Shown: positions 29,092 through 37,577, numbered from the stretch's first letter. The stretch: DNA of 44,499 bases from Candidatus Doudnabacteria bacterium (GCA_003151625.1 PLYC01000029.1:2921-47419), one strand, 5' to 3'. Program-made: numbers and translations. The notes: generated from the sequence alone by a model not told the origin.

Positions 29092-30159
29092 TTAGATTGT
29101 TGGTTGCTGTTGGGTCATGCAGTGAATCGCCCCGCCGCCGTATATAATATCGGAACAATCTATCCCAATTACTTTACGGTCAGGGAAGCAGGATTGGATA
29201 ATTTCCAAAGCCCGCGCGTCGTTTGGGTCATTAAAGACCGCGGCTAAAACCGCCGTATTGCCAATATAAAAGTTACAATAGGAAGCTGGTATGGAACCGC
29301 CGTCGTTGTAAGCTTTATGGGGCATTGGAAGATTTATAAGATTAAACGGTTTGCCGTTATGGTCCGTGGCTTTTTTTAGGGTTTGATAAGTATCTTCCAA
29401 AATTTTGAAATTGGGATCGGCTTTGTTGTCTTCGTAAGCGAAAAGAATGGTGTTTTCCGAGGCAAACCTGGCAATTTCGTCTATGTGGCCGTCGGTATGG
29501 TCGTTGGTTAGTCCCTGTTTAAGCCAGACAGTTTTACTCATTCCTAAAAATCCGGCAAAGTATTTTTCATAAGCGGCTTTGGTGAGTTTTGGATTTCGCG
29601 TAAGTAAACATTCCTCGGTAGTTAAGATTATTCCTTTGCCGTTGCCTTCAATGGCTCCACTCTCCAAAATAAGTCCCGGTTCAAACATCCGTTTATCTAT
29701 TTCACCTCTGAGTTTAAAAAATACCTCATTGTCCTTTATTAAAGTTTTAAATTTTTCCCCGTAAGCATTGTACGCCCATTTTATCCAGGCCTGCTCGTGA
29801 GTTTTGGGATTGTTGATGAATAGAGGACCGTAATCTCGCATCCAAACATCCGCGTAGTCAGTAATATGAAAAGTAATTTTATTTAAATCCACACCAGCCT
29901 TTTGCATTAATGTACTAGTACGTTGGTGCATAAGGTCGTCTGTAACCAGTAAATCAACCGGTTCGCTTTCGTGGATGGCTTTTATAACATCAACAAACTT
30001 TTGTTCAACTCTTTCAAGCCGCCCTTTATCAGCTTTCCCTTCGGGCTCGTTTAAAGAGCCGAACGATATAATGTCGTGCGGCCACGCCAGCCACACAGCG
30101 GAATGCTCTTCCCATTCCGCGGGTAAATGGAATCCTAGTTGTTTTGGAGTTTCGGTCAT
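29092..30159 (-). CDS. aguA: Agmatine deiminase
   Basis: 355 residues, full length. It converts agmatine to N-carbamoylputrescine and ammonia. The opening PAEWEEHSAVWLAWPHD, MRDYGPLFI, ESGAIEGNGKG and NDHTDGHIDEIARF are family blocks, and the catalytic Cys is in the C-terminal GGGAIHCMTQQQP. Its ATG overlaps the stop of the preceding HAD gene as TAATG, so translation is probably coupled. The amidase for the next step is two genes upstream in the same operon. Confidence 0.95.
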   Translation of the reverse strand: MTETPKQLGFHLPAEWEEHSAVWLAWPHDIISFGSLNEPEGKADKGRLERVEQKFVDVIKAIHESEPVDLLVTDDLMHQRTSTLMQKAGVDLNKITFHITDYADVWMRDYGPLFINNPKTHEQAWIKWAYNAYGEKFKTLIKDNEVFFKLRGEIDKRMFEPGLILESGAIEGNGKGIILTTEECLLTRNPKLTKAAYEKYFAGFLGMSKTVWLKQGLTNDHTDGHIDEIARFASENTILFAYEDNKADPNFKILEDTYQTLKKATDHNGKPFNLINLPMPHKAYNDGGSIPASYCNFYIGNTAVLAAVFNDPNDARALEIIQSCFPDRKVIGIDCSDIIYGGGAIHCMTQQQPTI

Positions 30160-30821
30160 TAGAATTGTCCTAAGTTAATTTGGTCAAAAGAATCTACTAT
30201 AATATCGGCGTCTTTTAATATTTCCCCGGCAAACGATGTTGTAATTCCAACAGATTTCATACCGGCTCGTCTGGCTGCTTCAATCCCGTTTGGAGCGTCT
30301 TCTATTATTAGGCATTCAGCAGGGGAGACTCCTAATTGCCGCGCTGCGTAGAGAAAAATATCAGGGCTGGGCTTGGATATATTTCCAACGTCATGGATAT
30401 GAAAAATATTATTGCCAAAAAAGTCGCGAATTGGAAGTTTTTGTTCGACCAATTCCATAAACTCTTTTTTTATGGCGGTGCCCACAGCAGTTTTAAAAAT
30501 ACCTTTTACCTCGTTATTAAAGAAATCGGTAAATCCGTTTACAAAGGTAATGTCTTTTTTAAACAACTTTTCCATTATTTGGATGCGTTCTTCCTCAAAG
30601 TCTTTGGCGTCGCCAGAAAAATTCAGGATTTTTTGCATAGTCACCGCACCGTCAAAAATTGAATTGCCGACAATTTTCGCCACAATATCAGAGGCGTATA
30701 TTTTATCCAAATTTGCCACACCAGGGCAATGGTTGGCAAGAAATTCCAAGTCTCCCTTGACCCACAGTTTATGGGTGTCTATAACAACGCCTTCGGCGTC
30801 AAATATAACCGCTTTAATCAT
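30159..30821 (-). CDS. HAD-superfamily protein in the polyamine operon
   Basis: 220 residues. Motif I reads VIFDAEGVVIDT: nucleophile Asp8 is kept but the general acid/base at +2 is Glu10 rather than Asp. The cap is helical (subfamily I); the conserved Lys is in ISKPSPD near 150 and the acidic motif in IIEDAPNGIEAARRAGMK near 173. Its place between N-carbamoylputrescine amidase and agmatine deiminase with no spacing (TAA followed by ATG on one side, TAATG overlap on the other) suggests a role in the same pathway or in repairing its by-products. Substrate unknown. Confidence 0.85.
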   Translation of the reverse strand: MIKAVIFDAEGVVIDTHKLWVKGDLEFLANHCPGVANLDKIYASDIVAKIVGNSIFDGAVTMQKILNFSGDAKDFEEERIQIMEKLFKKDITFVNGFTDFFNNEVKGIFKTAVGTAIKKEFMELVEQKLPIRDFFGNNIFHIHDVGNISKPSPDIFLYAARQLGVSPAECLIIEDAPNGIEAARRAGMKSVGITTSFAGEILKDADIIVDSFDQINLGQF

Positions 30822-31763
30822 TTATTTGCCTTCCAGAGCTTTCTTCTCGTCCTTATAGTGGGCGACGTTGGCAAGACCTTTGGATTTTTTTACCAGTTTG
30901 TTTGTGATTAAAGATTTGTATGTATCCGGCCGGCGGTTTCGCAAAAATCCCCAGCCATCGGCAAAGAACTTGTTGCGTTCAAGATCAATTTTTGCAATTA
31001 TAACCTCTTCTTTTTTGGAGTCCGCGCGTTTTATAATTTTGCCGAAGGGATCGGAAACAAACGATTGTCCAAAAAATTCCATTCGTCCTTCCCGCCCAAC
31101 GCGGTTGACGGTGCAAACGTAAAGGCTATTGTCTATGCCATGGCTCCTAATGCTGGTTTCCCAGGCATCGTGCCAGTCGCCTTCCGATTTATATCCGATT
31201 ATGTTTCCTAAAGCGGTCGGATAAAAAATTATCTCCGCGCCTTCCAAACGCACGGTTCTGGCAGCCTCGGGGAACCATTGGTCGTAACAGATTAAAACCG
31301 CAAACGTCCCGAATTTGGTTTTGTATATTTTGTATCCACTGTCGCTCTGCTTAAAATAATCTTTTTCATAGAAGCCCGGGTCTTGGGGAATATGAATCTT
31401 GCGATAAGTATCTAATAATTTACCGCGATGATCAATTACAGCCGCGGAATTATGGTATTCCCATTTCCCGGTTTTATTTTTGGCTTTTTCGTAAACCGGT
31501 ACAATTAAAACCACACCATAATCTTCGGCCAGCCATGAAAACATTGTTGTTGAAGATCCTGGAATGTATTCGGCGTATTTGTCTTTGTCGTCGCCCTGCC
31601 GTTGGGGGAAGTATGGCGTATTATAAAGTTCCTGCAGGCAAATAATTTTTGCGCCTTTTTTAGCTGCCTTAATAACCAAGTCGCAGGTATGGGCAAAGTT
31701 TTTGGACATATCGGGCCCGGCTTTAGTTTGCACAAGGCCGATGGTAACAATTTTTTTTTGCAT
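30822..31763 (-). CDS. aguB: N-carbamoylputrescine amidase (nitrilase superfamily)
   Basis: 313 residues. It hydrolyses N-carbamoylputrescine to putrescine, CO2 and ammonia. The Glu-Lys-Cys triad is visible: CLQELYNTPYFPQ (Glu), DTYRKIHIP (Lys) and VLICYDQWFPEAAR (Cys). QELYNTPYF and the size are characteristic of the plant/bacterial AguB group. It is the first gene of the minus-strand operon aguB-HAD-aguA. The C-terminal 35 residues are Lys-rich and appear to be an extension. Confidence 0.94.
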   Translation of the reverse strand: MQKKIVTIGLVQTKAGPDMSKNFAHTCDLVIKAAKKGAKIICLQELYNTPYFPQRQGDDKDKYAEYIPGSSTTMFSWLAEDYGVVLIVPVYEKAKNKTGKWEYHNSAAVIDHRGKLLDTYRKIHIPQDPGFYEKDYFKQSDSGYKIYKTKFGTFAVLICYDQWFPEAARTVRLEGAEIIFYPTALGNIIGYKSEGDWHDAWETSIRSHGIDNSLYVCTVNRVGREGRMEFFGQSFVSDPFGKIIKRADSKKEEVIIAKIDLERNKFFADGWGFLRNRRPDTYKSLITNKLVKKSKGLANVAHYKDEKKALEGK

Positions 31764-31978
31764 AGTATAAGTGTAGCGCGCCGACTCGTCGCTGTAGTTT
31801 TAGAGAAAGAGGGCTCATCGGCAATGTAGCGGAAGCCACCGGTTTCCATAATATGGCGGCCGATGGCCGCCGCTACGCCCAAATAATAATTACCCCTATA
31901 TTCTACTATAATACGCCGATTTATGCTATAATTTTTTTAGAGGCGTTTGAGGCCCATTTTTAATTAAAAATTTTAGCG
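31764..31978. other. Divergent gap between aguB and pyrD
   Basis: 215 bases. It contains a multi-stem palindromic element (31826-31876) and TATAAT boxes at 31905-31910 and 31927-31932 on the plus strand. Confidence 0.6.
31826..31876. repeat. GTAGCGG/CCGCTAC multi-hairpin repeat
   Basis: Outer arms GTAGCGG and CCGCTAC enclose GGAAGCC-ACC-GGTTTCC and GGCGGCC-GAT-GGCCGCC hairpins, a cloverleaf-like dispersed element. Confidence 0.75.
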
Positions 31979-33076
31979 ATGGGCAAAATAAAAGACAATG
32001 TCATTGGCTGGCTGTACAGGCATATCCTTAAGCCGGTTTTCTTTTTAATGGATCCGGAAAAAGTGCACGACCTCATGATAGTTGCCGGCAGAGTTTTGGG
32101 CAGTAATTCGGCTACCAGAAGATTAACGGGCTTAACGTTTGGCTATCAGAACCCTAAGCTTACCCAAAAGATCACGGGGTTAGAGTTTAAAAATCCAATC
32201 GGTTTGGCCGCGGGTTTTGACAAGGAAGCTTATTTGCCGGGAATTTTACCCAGCGTGGGTTTTGGTTTTGAAGAGGCCGGCTCCATTACCGCTTTGCCGT
32301 TTGATGGCAACGAACGTCCGTGGATGTGGCGCTTGCCTGAGCAGCAGGCACTTCGGATAAATTATGGATTAAAGAATTCCGGAGCGGCAAACATCCACAA
32401 TAGGCTAAAGGGCAAAAAATTCAGCTTCATTTTAGGTATTAGTCTGGCCAAAACTAATTCTGAAAAGACCTCCCACGTCCAAAGCGGCATAGCTGATTAC
32501 TTTGAAAGTTATAAAATTTTTCAGGATGTCGGTGACTATTTTACCATTAACATTAGCTGTCCCAATACCTGCGAACCGAGCCCGATTTTTGCCCAGGCCG
32601 AAAATTTGGATTTGCTTTTGGCCAAACTTTTTTCCATCCCTAAAACTAAGCCGGTGTTTGTTAAGTTGTCGCCGGATTTGGCCGAAGATCAGTTGGATCG
32701 TATTTTACAGGTTGGCAATAAATACCCGCTTGACGGTTTTATTTGCACTAACTTGACCAAAATAAATAAATTTAACCACCAGGGTAAGGGCGGTTTTTCC
32801 GGCAAAGCTGTTGAGGAGCTTTCTAATCAAATGTTAGCCAAAGTTTATAAGTTTTACGGCGGCAAAAAAATTGTCATTGGCTGTGGGGGAGTGTTTAGCG
32901 CAGAAGACGCGTACAAAAAAATCCGCCTTGGCGCGTCGCTAATTCAACTAATTACCGGAATGATTTTTCAAGGACCGCAACTGATTGGCGAAATTAACAG
33001 GGGTTTGGTAAAATTGCTTGAGAAAGACGGGTATAGAAATATTTCCGAAGCTATAGGGGTAGACAACAAGGCGTAA
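31979..33076 (+). CDS. pyrD: Dihydroorotate dehydrogenase, class 2-like
   Basis: 365 residues. It oxidises dihydroorotate to orotate in pyrimidine synthesis, with FMN. The N-terminal helix (LYRHILKPVFFLMDPEKVHD) is the membrane/quinone tunnel element of class 2, followed by NPIGLAAGFDKEA, FEEAGSITALPFDGNERP and INYGLKNSGA. The catalytic segment is NISCPNTCEPS with Cys194 where class 2 enzymes carry Ser; Cys is the class 1 base. IGCGGVFSAEDAYKKIRLGA and LIQLITGMIFQGP bind the FMN phosphate. No other pyr genes are in the window. A TATAAT at 31927-31932 gives a 40-base leader. Confidence 0.92.
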   Translation: MGKIKDNVIGWLYRHILKPVFFLMDPEKVHDLMIVAGRVLGSNSATRRLTGLTFGYQNPKLTQKITGLEFKNPIGLAAGFDKEAYLPGILPSVGFGFEEAGSITALPFDGNERPWMWRLPEQQALRINYGLKNSGAANIHNRLKGKKFSFILGISLAKTNSEKTSHVQSGIADYFESYKIFQDVGDYFTINISCPNTCEPSPIFAQAENLDLLLAKLFSIPKTKPVFVKLSPDLAEDQLDRILQVGNKYPLDGFICTNLTKINKFNHQGKGGFSGKAVEELSNQMLAKVYKFYGGKKIVIGCGGVFSAEDAYKKIRLGASLIQLITGMIFQGPQLIGEINRGLVKLLEKDGYRNISEAIGVDNKA

Positions 33077-33127
33077 GTTTGATATGATTTTTATATTGTT
33101 TAATTTTGTTATAGATTTACGCAAGTC

Positions 33128-33299
33128 CTAAGTCAGAACTCATTTTAAAAATCCTTCGGGCTGCAATTCCAGCATTTTGACGTCTTGGCCTTAAAAATTT
33201 TTCCGCTTAGCTCTGGCTAAACACCAAAATTTATTAACAGCCAATCCGCTCAAAATCCTGGAATTTCGCCTACAAATTATTTTTAAAATGAGTTCTTAG
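33128..33299. mobile_element. MITE-like long palindromic element
   Basis: About 172 bases. Outer arms GAACTCATTTTAAAAAT (33136-33152) and exact complement (33279-33295); inner arms AATTCCAGCATTTTGA (33165-33180) and complement with one mismatch (33250-33265). CTAAG and CTTAG-like ends continue the symmetry. No frame. It separates pyrD from the ABC exporter genes. Confidence 0.7.
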
Positions 33300-33332
33300 T
33301 TAAATAATCGTTTAAGCAAGATTGATAACTTG

Positions 33333-34136
33333 ATGAATAATATTATTGAAGTAAAAAATCTCACGAAAAAATTTGGCGACTTTACGGCTGTAAATAATAT
33401 TTCCTTTGATGTTAAACAGGGGGAAATTTTTGCTTTTTTGGGGCCGAACGGCGCGGGAAAGTCCACTACCATTAAAATGCTGACAACTCTGCTAAATCCA
33501 ACCGGCGGCCATATTTCGTTAAACGGTTTCAATCCTACTAGCCAGTCCGCCAAGGTCAGAAAGTCCTTTGGCATAGTTTTTCAGGACCCTTCTTTGGATG
33601 ACGAGCTAACCGCCTGGGAAAATATGGAATTTCATGGTGTGCTTTATAACGTGGAAAAGAAATTAAGGCGCCAGCGGATTGAACAGTTAATGACTCTGGT
33701 GGAACTTTGGGATCGGAAAGACAGTTTGGTTAAGGAATTTTCCGGCGGTATGAAACGCCGCTTGGAAATTGCGCGCGGGCTGCTGCATCATCCCAAAATA
33801 ATGTTTTTGGATGAACCAACTTTGGGATTGGATCCACAAACCCGCAACCATATGTGGACCTATTTGCAGGATCTTAACAAAAGCGAAGGCATTACAGTAT
33901 TTTTTAGCACCCACTACATGGAAGAAGCGGATCGCGTGGCTCAGCGCATTGCCATAATTGACCACGGGAAGATTATTTCCAGCGGCACTTCCCAAGAGTT
34001 ACAGGCGCAAACCCAAACCGCTTCTTTGGAAGACGCGTTTTTAAAGTTAACGGGCAATGTTATCCGCGACGAGGGGGCCAGCTCTACAGATAAATTGCGG
34101 ACGCACAGGCAGTGGCGAGGTGGAGGAAGAAGATAA
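33333..34136 (+). CDS. ABC transporter ATP-binding protein (drug-exporter/ABC-2 type)
   Basis: 267 residues from the ATG at 33333. Walker A is LGPNGAGKST, the Q-loop FGIVFQDPSLDDELTAWEN, the signature FSGGMKRRLEIARGL, Walker B IMFLDEPTLGLDP and the switch His in FFSTHYMEEAD. Such DrrA-like subunits power export of hydrophobic compounds or polysaccharides. The permease gene follows after 100 bases of AT-rich inverted repeats. The C-terminal tail (DKLRTHRQWRGGGRR) is unusually Arg-rich and may be derived from a repeat. Confidence 0.93.
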   Translation: MNNIIEVKNLTKKFGDFTAVNNISFDVKQGEIFAFLGPNGAGKSTTIKMLTTLLNPTGGHISLNGFNPTSQSAKVRKSFGIVFQDPSLDDELTAWENMEFHGVLYNVEKKLRRQRIEQLMTLVELWDRKDSLVKEFSGGMKRRLEIARGLLHHPKIMFLDEPTLGLDPQTRNHMWTYLQDLNKSEGITVFFSTHYMEEADRVAQRIAIIDHGKIISSGTSQELQAQTQTASLEDAFLKLTGNVIRDEGASSTDKLRTHRQWRGGGRR

Positions 34137-34140
34137 GGGT

Positions 34141-34237
34141 ATTAAATAAAATTGACCATAATTAAGTAAAATTGAACAGAATTGACCGCAGTAAATTTTA
34201 CTTAATTTTATTTATTTTTACTTAATTTTAGTTAATT
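34141..34237. repeat. AT-rich inverted repeats between ABC genes
   Basis: ATTAAGTAAAATT (34161-34173) with AATTTTACTTAAT (34194-34206), and AAATAAAATT (34144-34153) with AATTTTATTT (34204-34213). Words AAGTAAAATTGA and AATTGACC recur. It could modulate expression between ATPase and permease. Confidence 0.65.
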
Positions 34238-34987
34238 ATGAAAACTATCTATATAATGTGGATTAGGGAATTAAAACGCTACTGGCGCTCCAAGTCCAGA
34301 ATGGTTGGCAGCTTGGGGCAGCCTTTGCTTTTTTTATTGGCTTTGGGCTACGGACTTGGCGCGACTTTTCAAAAAGCCGGCGAAGGCAACTACATGAATT
34401 TTTTGGCTCCCGGAATTATCGGTATGAGCATTATTTTTACTTCTATTTTTTCCGGCATTCAGGTAATTTGGGACAGGCAATTCGGTTTCTTAAAGGAAAC
34501 TATGGTCGCGCCGGTGTCGCGTTTTAATATAATGATTGGCCGCACTTTGGGCGGTGCCACAATCGCGGCAATTCAGGGCATGGTAGTTTTTATTCTGGCT
34601 TTAATATTTACCAGTTTTCGCCCTTATAATTGGTTTTTAGTTTTTCCCGCGGTTTTAGTAATGCTTTTGGTCGGGACAATGTTTACGGCTTTGGGCACGG
34701 CCATTGCCTCACAGTTGGAAGATATGCAGGGCTTCCAGCTGATTATGAATTTTTTGGTTATGCCGTTGTTTTTTCTATCCGGCGCTCTGTTTCCGCTGGA
34801 CGGCCTGCCGCCTGTTTTGGTTATAATAACCAAATTTGACCCGTTGTCTTACGGAATAGATGCTTTTAGAATTTTATTGGCCAATACCGGACACTATCCC
34901 TTGTCCTTGGATGTGTCGGTGCTTGCCGTTATCACTTTTTGTTTTTTGTCCGTCGGCGCTTATTTGTTTTCAAAAATACAAATATAG
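34238..34987 (+). CDS. ABC-2 type transporter permease
   Basis: 249 residues with six hydrophobic segments: about 22-42 (SLGQPLLFLLALGYG), 56-78, 104-130, 136-160, 166-190 and 220-245. ELKRYWRSKSRMVGSLGQP at the N-terminus and FLSGALFPLDGLP before the fifth segment are typical of the DrrB/NodJ-like ABC-2 family. It pairs with the ATPase encoded just upstream to form an exporter. Substrate unknown. Confidence 0.92.
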   Translation: MKTIYIMWIRELKRYWRSKSRMVGSLGQPLLFLLALGYGLGATFQKAGEGNYMNFLAPGIIGMSIIFTSIFSGIQVIWDRQFGFLKETMVAPVSRFNIMIGRTLGGATIAAIQGMVVFILALIFTSFRPYNWFLVFPAVLVMLLVGTMFTALGTAIASQLEDMQGFQLIMNFLVMPLFFLSGALFPLDGLPPVLVIITKFDPLSYGIDAFRILLANTGHYPLSLDVSVLAVITFCFLSVGAYLFSKIQI

Positions 34988-35050
34988 ACCACGGATAGGC
35001 GGATTGGGAACTAAAATCACAGCTGTGCTTATCAAAGTTTGTGTATTAAC

Positions 35051-35083
35051 AGAACCTTATTATATAAACAGGGTTCTTTTTAG
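35051..35083 (+). terminator. Terminator after the ABC permease
   Basis: AGAACCT and GGGTTCT pair across TATTATATAAACA, then TTTTAG. Confidence 0.75.
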
Positions 35084-35113
35084 TTAGTGATGGAATTTTA
35101 GGCGGTTAGTTGT

Positions 35114-35119
35114 TATGAT
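35114..35119 (+). promoter_or_regulatory. Leaderless-type -10 box of the transglycosylase gene
   Basis: TATGAT at 35114-35119, six bases from the ATG at 35126. The -35 region (TGGAAT, 35091-35096) is weak. Confidence 0.55.
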
Positions 35120-35125
35120 GAATGT

Positions 35126-36466
35126 ATGGATAATTGGCGAAAACAATATTCAATATTAGTTATTGTTGCTTTTATAAGCGCATCTTTTTATCCTGTGCCG
35201 ATTTTAGCGCAAACTGCCGGCGATTCCGTGGCTACCCAGCAGCAGCTGCAACAGCAACTTCAGGCCATACAGGATCAAATCCAGGGGCTCCAGCAGCAGC
35301 TGACGCAGACCCAGGCGCAAAAAAACACTCTTGCCAATAAAATAAAAAGCTTGCAAAAACAACAGGCGGTGTTGAATTTGCAAATCCAGGCCACCAATTT
35401 GCAGGTTAACCAGCTGGGCGACCAAATTACCGTTACCCAAAATTCCATTGAACAAAATAACGCCCAGGTTTTGGATTTGCAAAATCAAATTGCCGCGGTA
35501 TTGCGAGCCATTAACCAAAACGACAGTTACCCATTTTTATATACAGCCATAAGCCAGCAAAAACTTTCCGACGTTTTTGGGGTTTATGAAGATTACACCC
35601 AAGTCTCCCGCGGTTTGAGTTCATTAATAAACAAACTTAATTCCGCCAATCAAGAGTTGTCCCAGCAGAAACAGGATTTATCCGACCAACAGCAGACCGC
35701 GCAAAATTTATTGGCCATAAAAGTTTTACAGCAAAATCAGCTAACCGGAAGTGTCAACGACCAGAGCTCTTTGCTCACCCAAACCAAAGGCCGGGAAGCC
35801 GATTATCAGGCAACTTTAAAAGATACTCAGGCGCAGGCTGCGGGCATTCGTAGTCGGCTGTATCAATTGCTCGGGGTGTCATCACAAATTACTTTTGGGC
35901 AGGCGGTACAAATAGCCCAATGGGCAAAAGGCGCCACGGGAATTGACCCGGCTTTTTTGTTGGCAATTTTAAGCCAAGAGTCTAATCTTGGACAAAACGT
36001 GGGTACCTGCAACCGTCCCGGAGATCCCGCAAGTAAAAGTTATAAAGTGATAATGAATCCCACGCGCGACATCCCGCCGTTTTTACAAATTACCCAAGCC
36101 TTGGGGATGGATCCGGACATAACTCCCGTGTCGTGCCCGATGCGTGATTCAAAAGGCAATCAGGTTGGCTGGGGCGGCGCCATGGGACCGGCGCAGTTTA
36201 TTCCTTCCACCTGGGTTGGATATAAAGACAAGGTCGCCCAGCTTACGGGCAACAGTCCGGCCAATCCCTGGGACATCCGCGACGCGTTCGCGGCCGCGGC
36301 AATCAAGTTAACTTCCAATGGAGCTGACGGCACTTATCAGGGCGACTGGAACGCGGCTATGCGCTATTTTTCCGGCTCCACGAATGTAAAATACCGCTTT
36401 TACGGTGATAACGTTATGTCCACCACGGCCAAATATCAGAGCGACATTAGCGCGTTGGGTAAATAG
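35126..36466 (+). CDS. Secreted coiled-coil lytic transglycosylase
   Basis: 446 residues. A signal peptide (YSILVIVAFISASFYPVPILAQ, cleavage likely after Ala near 28) is followed by a long Gln-rich coiled coil (about 35-250, QQLQQQLQAIQDQIQGLQQQ), as in peptidoglycan-hydrolase regulators of the FtsEX-binding type. The C-terminal domain (about 260-446) is lysozyme-like: catalytic Glu in LAILSQESNLGQ, and GWGGAMGPAQFIPSTWVGY, as in MltB/SLT-type enzymes. It would cleave peptidoglycan outside the membrane, perhaps during division. Two Cys (GTCNRPGD, VSCPM) may form a disulfide. Confidence 0.9.
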   Translation: MDNWRKQYSILVIVAFISASFYPVPILAQTAGDSVATQQQLQQQLQAIQDQIQGLQQQLTQTQAQKNTLANKIKSLQKQQAVLNLQIQATNLQVNQLGDQITVTQNSIEQNNAQVLDLQNQIAAVLRAINQNDSYPFLYTAISQQKLSDVFGVYEDYTQVSRGLSSLINKLNSANQELSQQKQDLSDQQQTAQNLLAIKVLQQNQLTGSVNDQSSLLTQTKGREADYQATLKDTQAQAAGIRSRLYQLLGVSSQITFGQAVQIAQWAKGATGIDPAFLLAILSQESNLGQNVGTCNRPGDPASKSYKVIMNPTRDIPPFLQITQALGMDPDITPVSCPMRDSKGNQVGWGGAMGPAQFIPSTWVGYKDKVAQLTGNSPANPWDIRDAFAAAAIKLTSNGADGTYQGDWNAAMRYFSGSTNVKYRFYGDNVMSTTAKYQSDISALGK

Positions 36467-36479
36467 CAGAATAACAAAG

Positions 36480-36506
36480 CCAACAAAGAGTTTCTTTGTT
36501 GGGGTC
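36480..36506. terminator. Terminator between convergent genes
   Basis: CCAACAAAGA and TCTTTGTTGG around GTT; located between the transglycosylase and the minus-strand membrane gene. Confidence 0.75.
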
Positions 36507-36515
36507 TAATAGGTT

Positions 36516-36842
36516 TTAGCGATTTTTTATATTGGCCCAGACATGCTGCCACCACAGTGAAGTCTGATTAAAGTAAGGGTGCGAGTTTGGTGCGTACTGC
36601 CATAAAATCCAAATCATAATAACCACAAAAGCCAGCCAGGCAACAGATTCAAAAAACCCGTTGTGATGATAGTAGTATTGTCCGTGGTCTTTACTGCTGT
36701 AGTAGGCGTGCCATCGGGCGGTTTTAATCGGCCACATTACAAAGCTGTAAACGCAGAGCCAGCCCAGTATGGCAATCCAAATTGGGATAGAGGCCGGCAG
36801 GAGCATGCCAAAGATAACGCCGTGTTTAATTAAGGTTACCAA
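36516..36842 (-). CDS. Small two-span membrane protein
   Basis: 108 residues, not recognised. Hydrophobic segments at about 8-38 and 64-82, separated by a His/Tyr-rich loop (RWHAYYSSKDHGQYYYHHNG). It ends with a Trp-rich tail. It is nine bases downstream of the PspC-domain gene on the same strand, and probably the third member of the PadR-PspC operon; a structural role at the membrane with the PspC-like protein is a guess. Confidence 0.7.
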   Translation of the reverse strand: MVTLIKHGVIFGMLLPASIPIWIAILGWLCVYSFVMWPIKTARWHAYYSSKDHGQYYYHHNGFFESVAWLAFVVIMIWILWQYAPNSHPYFNQTSLWWQHVWANIKNR

Positions 36843-36851
36843 ACCTACCAG

Positions 36852-37577
36852 CTAAGCCAGTGACAGCGCGGCGGTTAACAATCCCAAAAACGGGGGGAAG
36901 AGCGGAGGATGAGCCGCGGCATAGTATTGTTTTTTGGCTGCCCACTTTTCTTGTTTGATTTTATTTTTCCATTCACGCTTGTGCTGTTTCCACTCCGAAC
37001 GGTCGGCAAATTTTGCGTACTCTTCGCGGGCTCGGTCGATATAATCCTGCGCCGTATACGGTGAACCCGAGGCGGCGGCTTTTTGTTCCGAAGTCGTGGC
37101 GCGGGGTACGACTATCATCATAATTAAATACACCAAAATTCCTGCCCCCTGAGTCAGTATGGTAAAAATAATAAAAACAATTCTGACCAGCGTGACATCG
37201 GCGTTAAAATAGGCGGCCAGCCCAGTGCACACGCCGCGGAACACCGCACCTTCGGCAATTAGATAAAGTCTTTTGGGAGAAGCTTGGCTTTTTTCATTGT
37301 CCGCATCTTTGTTATTGGTTGGCTCGCTTTCCACGCTTCCCATTTGCTCAATAATCGTTTCTATTTTCTTGGCCGTGACTACTGTTTTGCTTTTGGAAAG
37401 ATACTGCTCGCACTTTTCCGCCAACCCCTGTTCCAGGTCGGCCATAATTTCTTCCTTGCCCTGATCGTGCGCCAGTTTGGCTTCGGCTTCTCGTAAATAT
37501 TTTTCCAGAATCTCATAGCCCTGTTCTTCCAGCTGGTAGCTGCGGCCGTTTAAATTTATGTTAATGACTTTGTTCAT
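36852..37577 (-). CDS. PspC-domain membrane protein
   Basis: 241 residues. The first 90 residues are soluble and charged (KYLREAEAKLAHDQGKEEIM), resembling the N-terminal part of PspC-like proteins of Bacteroidetes and CPR bacteria. The PspC domain follows at about 103-162: KRLYLIAEGAVFRGVCTGLA, then TLVRIVFIIFTILTQGAGILVYLIMMIVVP with a membrane pair. A charged helix (RAREEYAKFADRSEWKQHK) and a final hydrophobic stretch end the protein. PspC domains take part in envelope-stress sensing. ATG overlaps the PadR stop by four bases, showing translational coupling. Confidence 0.88.
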   Translation of the reverse strand: MNKVININLNGRSYQLEEQGYEILEKYLREAEAKLAHDQGKEEIMADLEQGLAEKCEQYLSKSKTVVTAKKIETIIEQMGSVESEPTNNKDADNEKSQASPKRLYLIAEGAVFRGVCTGLAAYFNADVTLVRIVFIIFTILTQGAGILVYLIMMIVVPRATTSEQKAAASGSPYTAQDYIDRAREEYAKFADRSEWKQHKREWKNKIKQEKWAAKKQYYAAAHPPLFPPFLGLLTAALSLA

